This document shows positions 5,355-7,349 of a DNA stretch of 7,349 nt, one piece after another (the first letter of the stretch is position 1; each line of letters opens with the position of its first letter). This stretch comes from Chloroflexota bacterium. GTDB lineage: Bacteria > Chloroflexota > Anaerolineae > Fen-1058. The stretch spans positions 1 through 7,349 of the forward strand of contig JACRBO010000367.1 of assembly GCA_016219235.1 (NCBI GenBank). The letters are read 5' to 3'. The position numbers and the translations under genes are program-made. A model generated the notes under the pieces. It did not search any database, was not told the origin of the DNA, and saw nothing but the letters and a program-made list of their open reading frames with translations.

Positions 5355-6814
5355 GGTTTCTGCTTCTCCCCCGCAATCCCCAGGATGGCCGGATAATCGA
5401 ACAACTGTTGCAGCACCCAGGCCAGCCCCTGCTCCGACTCGCGGATGACCTGGTCGCGTGCCCGTTCCGGCAGGTCGCCCCACATCGTCGCCGGCAAGTT
5501 CAGCCCCACGCGCACCGTCAGCCGTGAACCCTGACCGTCCTGTTCGGGCGACTGCACCCACACGTCACATTCCGGGCTGTCGTGCCGCAGGCCGTGGAAA
5601 TTCGTAAAGACGTCGATGAGGTCCGACGCCAACTGCAACGCCATCTTGATCGCCAGCGCGCCGCGATAGCGCCGCCGGGCAATCGTCAGCGACTGTTTCA
5701 ACTCCGGCTCGCGCGCGATGTACTTGCTGAGCGCGAACAGCGCGGCCACCGGTATGGCCAACCGCGACAGATCGGGGGTATCGGGGAAGGCGACCCTGCG
5801 CAGGTGGCGCATCAACTCGAAAAACTTCTCGGACAAGGGTGGAATCTCCTGCGCCAGATAGTCGTTGAAGTAGATCGCATGCGCTTTCACACTCGTCAGG
5901 GCGTGTTCGTCCAACTGCACGCGGCGGCGCAGCGGCGGCGGCAACAGCGCCAGCGCCTCTGACTCGGCCAGGGCCGTCACCGGGCGCGGCTCGGTCATGA
6001 GGGCCGCCGGTCCGAACTGCTCGGGCACCAGGGCCGGATCATCCAGCCGCGTGAAGCCGTCCAGCCGATCCCAGATCGGCCGTTCGGCGAAGGCACGGGC
6101 GGGCTGCGCCCAAAACTCGATCGGGCTGCGGCGGCCCAACGTCTGCTGCGCCACGGCCAGCGCCGTCGCCCATTCGGCGCAGAAGTCCTCAAATGGCGGA
6201 CCATCCTTCACATTCGCAATCACCCGCACCTGCAGGTCGGCGCCGGCCTCGCGCAGCGCCGCCGCACATTCGTCCCAGTGCAGCGCCTTGTCCAGAATGC
6301 GCGGGCGTTGATGCCCGTCGGCCGGGCCTTCGATCTCGAACAGCACTTTGCGGCCGTCGGGCAGCGTCGCCACGTTATCGGGCTGCACCACGCGCGGCGC
6401 GCGGATGATCTGCCGTTCGGTCGCCACCTGCAATCCGGCCCGGGCCAGCGCCAGACGCACATCCAATTTGAGGATATCGGCCGCCTGGTTGGGGCGGCGC
6501 GTTTGATGATAGGCGTGCGCCGTGGTCAGGCCCACCTGGTGCGCCTGCTGCGCGCCGACTTCGGTGAAGGCATATGTGTCGGGCGCGCGGCCGGCCCGAC
6601 CGGCCCGCAGGTGGCCTTCGGTATCCAGCGACTTGAACCAGCCGAGTTTGACCAGCACGGGCAGGGTTTTGTCCCGCATGTGACGGCTGAGGTCGGGTTG
6701 TAAATGGTCGGTGTCAAAGAGGCCCAGCAGGCTGGCGCGTTCCAGCACCAGTCGGGCGGGTGAGCCGGGCGACAGATCGGGCGGCGTGGGTCGATCGGTG
6801 GTTGGTTTGGACAT
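5351..6814 (-). CDS. Replication-relaxation-like protein with winged-helix and PD-(D/E)xK-like region
   Basis: This is a 487-residue protein. Residues about 20-95 look like a winged helix: ARLVLERASLLGLFD, LPVLVKLGWF, then a wing ending in TYAFTEVGAQQA. Residues about 120-205 hold E133, PD (145-146), DGRKVLFEIEG (153-163, E160/E162) and a K176-containing ILDKALHW. This spacing resembles the replication-relaxation family (PF13814) and a PD-(D/E)xK nuclease-like fold. Such proteins occur on plasmids and integrative elements. The C-terminal half (about 300-487) is largely helical (FNDYLAQEIPPLSEKFFELM; AIKMALQLASDLIDVF) and I do not recognise it. The start is supported by AAAAGGA (complement of 6821-6827), 6 nt before the ATG. 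The stop overlaps the next gene as ATGA. A regulatory-looking inverted repeat lies just upstream. A DNA-binding or nicking role in element maintenance is inferred; nuclease activity is not established. Confidence 0.78.
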   Translation of the reverse strand: MSKPTTDRPTPPDLSPGSPARLVLERASLLGLFDTDHLQPDLSRHMRDKTLPVLVKLGWFKSLDTEGHLRAGRAGRAPDTYAFTEVGAQQAHQVGLTTAHAYHQTRRPNQAADILKLDVRLALARAGLQVATERQIIRAPRVVQPDNVATLPDGRKVLFEIEGPADGHQRPRILDKALHWDECAAALREAGADLQVRVIANVKDGPPFEDFCAEWATALAVAQQTLGRRSPIEFWAQPARAFAERPIWDRLDGFTRLDDPALVPEQFGPAALMTEPRPVTALAESEALALLPPPLRRRVQLDEHALTSVKAHAIYFNDYLAQEIPPLSEKFFELMRHLRRVAFPDTPDLSRLAIPVAALFALSKYIAREPELKQSLTIARRRYRGALAIKMALQLASDLIDVFTNFHGLRHDSPECDVWVQSPEQDGQGSRLTVRVGLNLPATMWGDLPERARDQVIRESEQGLAWVLQQLFDYPAILGIAGEKQKP

Positions 6815-6832
6815 GGCTTATCCTTTTGTAGA

Positions 6833-6902
6833 CAGCAGCATTAATGGATCGGCATTAATAGAAAGATCTACCAGGCAGCACTATGCGACATTAATGCTGC
6901 TG
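6833..6902. repeat. 14-bp perfect inverted repeat with three ATTAAT boxes
   Basis: CAGCAGCATTAATG (6833-6846) and CATTAATGCTGCTG (6889-6902) are perfect inverted copies separated by 42 bp. A third partial copy, CATTAAT, sits at 6853-6859, so palindromic ATTAAT occurs three times (6840, 6854, 6890). AGATCT (6864-6869) lies almost at the centre. The block fills the gap between the small upstream frame and the ribosome binding site of the 487-residue gene. It may be a multi-site operator, a leader hairpin, or a protein-binding site for recombination or replication. No clear promoter is visible within it. Confidence 0.7.
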
Positions 6903-6905
6903 CTA

Positions 6906-7070
6906 TTACGGCTGTTTTTGTTGGCGCGCTTCCGTCAGCACAATCAGTTTGGCCTGCTGCGAGACCATCGTCTGTTCGGCGGCCAATTTCTCCGCCAGCG
7001 CCGTACACTCGGTCTGCAGGGTGTCGCGCGCCTGCTGGAGGGTGGGGGGTGTGACTAGTTGCTTGACCAC
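6906..7070 (-). CDS. Possible 54-residue helical / coiled-coil protein
   Basis: A short frame starts at GTG 7070 and ends at TAA 6906-6908. It encodes a Gln/Ala/Leu-rich helix: LQQARDTLQTECTALAEKLA, then EQTMVSQQAKLIVLTEARQQ. Heptad-like spacing of Leu/Ala/Val fits a short coiled coil. It lies in the same direction as the module, 91 bp upstream of the 487-residue gene. There is no convincing Shine-Dalgarno; a 9-bp hairpin occupies the bases just upstream of the GTG. Small coiled-coil proteins accompany some recombinase transposons (for example TnpC of Tn554), but I see no sequence match. It could also be chance: an upstream TAG at about 7102 limits the frame, and ATT is the only other candidate start noticed. 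Confidence 0.42.
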   Translation of the reverse strand: MVKQLVTPPTLQQARDTLQTECTALAEKLAAEQTMVSQQAKLIVLTEARQQKQP

Positions 7071-7078
7071 TGCGGCTT

Positions 7079-7101
7079 GAATCTCACAGCCCGTGAGATT
7101 C
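7079..7101. repeat. 9-bp perfect inverted repeat before the small frame
   Basis: GAATCTCAC (7079-7087) and GTGAGATTC (7093-7101) form a 9-bp stem with a 5-nt loop. On the minus strand the hairpin ends 8 nt before GTG 7070 and could occlude initiation. Confidence 0.7.
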
Positions 7102-7109
7102 TAACGCCC

Positions 7110-7142
7110 GCGCGCCGATCGTAAGTGACCCGATCGGCGCGC
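7110..7142. repeat. 12-bp perfect GC-rich inverted repeat
   Basis: GCGCGCCGATCG (7110-7121) and CGATCGGCGCGC (7131-7142) form a perfect 12-bp stem with a 9-nt loop. It is terminator-strength but has no adjacent T run on either strand. Confidence 0.75.
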
Positions 7143-7162
7143 TGCTTAACCCCATGGCACCC

Positions 7163-7201
7163 GCGTGTAACCCCCGTGGATTTCGTTTGAGGGTTACACG
7201 C
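7163..7201. repeat. 11-bp perfect inverted repeat
   Basis: GCGTGTAACCC (7163-7173) and GGGTTACACGC (7191-7201) are perfect inverted copies with a 17-nt spacer. The spacing suits either a hairpin or two half-sites of a DNA-binding dimer or recombinase. Confidence 0.72.
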
Positions 7202-7220
7202 TGCGCACGTCGACATGTAG

Positions 7221-7236
7221 TCTATCGATCGATAGA
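7221..7236. repeat. 16-bp perfect palindrome
   Basis: TCTATCGATCGATAGA is perfectly self-complementary with no spacer, so it would present a symmetric protein-binding site or extrude as a cruciform. GTAG occurs on both sides as a short direct repeat (7217-7220 and 7242-7246 region). Confidence 0.75.
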
Positions 7237-7287
7237 GGTTTCGTAGGTGCAATACCTTCGCCAAGTTTCGGCAAAGCACTCCGCGGT

Positions 7288-7317
7288 CCTATATCTGGCG
7301 GTTTGGCGTAGTCTCAA
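7288..7317 (-). promoter_or_regulatory. Candidate promoter for the minus-strand recombinase module
   Basis: On the minus strand TTGAGA (complement of 7312-7317) and TATAGG (complement of 7288-7293) are 18 nt apart. If used, transcription would start near 7281, giving a leader of about 210 nt that contains the palindrome and three strong hairpins before the small frame. The match is moderate, and its -35 overlaps an inverted repeat. Confidence 0.32.
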
Positions 7318-7333
7318 CCACCAAATGTTGAGA
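7312..7333. repeat. 7-bp inverted repeat over the candidate -35
   Basis: TCTCAAC (7312-7318) and GTTGAGA (7327-7333) form a 7-bp stem with an 8-nt spacer. One arm coincides with the TTGAGA -35-like element on the minus strand, so it could be an operator. Confidence 0.45.
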
Positions 7334-7349
7334 GTGAAATTGCCATTAG

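Larger units (their letters stand above)
7071..7349. other. Non-coding region dense in inverted repeats
   Basis: I see no believable gene in these 279 bases; a 74-codon frame on the minus strand (7055-7279) has no family features and runs through the repeats. The region holds five perfect inverted repeats in succession (separate entries) plus a weaker one, AGGT-GCAAT-ACCT at 7245-7257. They cover much of the stretch. Possible roles are a structured 5' leader for the minus-strand module, an origin or transfer site, or a recombination site. Confidence 0.55.

Noticed and set aside
5355..5561. Upstream extension of the 241-residue protein to 5561
   Set aside because: Low-complexity Gly/Ala/Arg translation that shadows the end of the 487-residue gene; ATG 5354 overlaps that gene's stop.
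6711..7058. 115-codon plus-strand frame across the module's upstream region
   Set aside because: It runs antisense over the start of the 487-residue gene, the 14-bp repeat and the small helical frame, with no family-like sequence.
7055..7279. 74-codon minus-strand frame
   Set aside because: Random-looking composition and passes through several perfect inverted repeats, which better explain the sequence.
7291..7349. Possible tRNA or tRNA-like attachment site at the right edge
   Set aside because: The TCTCAAC/GTTGAGA stem has an 8-nt loop and no acceptor, D or T arm can be assembled around it.
1..7349. CRISPR array or tandem repeat array
   Set aside because: No regularly spaced direct repeats found; repeats in the right part are unrelated inverted repeats of different sequence.

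Overview
This window looks like accessory DNA from a moderately GC-rich bacterium, most likely a filamentous member of the Chloroflexota (Chloroflexus/Herpetosiphon-like). That is an inference from protein style: a CcbP-type calcium-binding domain, a HEAT-like DUF1186-type protein with a lysine/arginine-rich tail, a TPR-protein remnant and a VapC/DUF104 pair. No rRNA, tRNA or other phylogenetic marker is present, so the assignment is tentative.

Left part (1-2870, genes on +): the window opens inside an ISAs1-family transposase, of which only the last 129 residues are present. Its stop codon overlaps the first bases of a truncated TPR-protein tail. That tail overlaps by 4 bp an intact HD-superfamily hydrolase (COG4339-like). 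Next is a DUF1186-type protein broken by a frameshift in a GC-alternating run at about 1850-1860, then a nested inverted repeat, then an intact two-domain protein whose C-terminal half resembles the cyanobacterial calcium-binding protein CcbP. An IS end, a decapitated gene and a frameshifted gene in 2 kb suggest a decaying accessory region.

Middle (2897-3731, genes on -): a compact type II toxin-antitoxin operon, DUF104-type antitoxin followed by VapC PIN-domain toxin with a 4-bp overlap. It has a perfect extended -10 promoter, and two interlocked inverted repeats lie over the predicted transcription start, which suggests an autoregulatory operator.

Right part (3718-7349, genes on -): an operon-like module. 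In transcription order it has a possible 54-residue helical protein, a 487-residue protein with an N-terminal winged-helix-like region and a replication-relaxation / PD-(D/E)xK-like segment, a 241-residue protein I do not recognise, and a complete tyrosine recombinase. The last three are joined by ATGA overlaps, so they are probably translated as a unit and act together as an integrative element. Upstream of the 487-residue gene is a perfect 14-bp inverted repeat with three ATTAAT boxes. Further upstream is about 280 bp of non-coding DNA packed with perfect inverted repeats (9, 12, 11 and 7-bp stems and a 16-bp palindrome). These could be a structured leader, an operator region, or an origin or recombination site. 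This module is the least explained part of the window and the best candidate for an undescribed mobile system.
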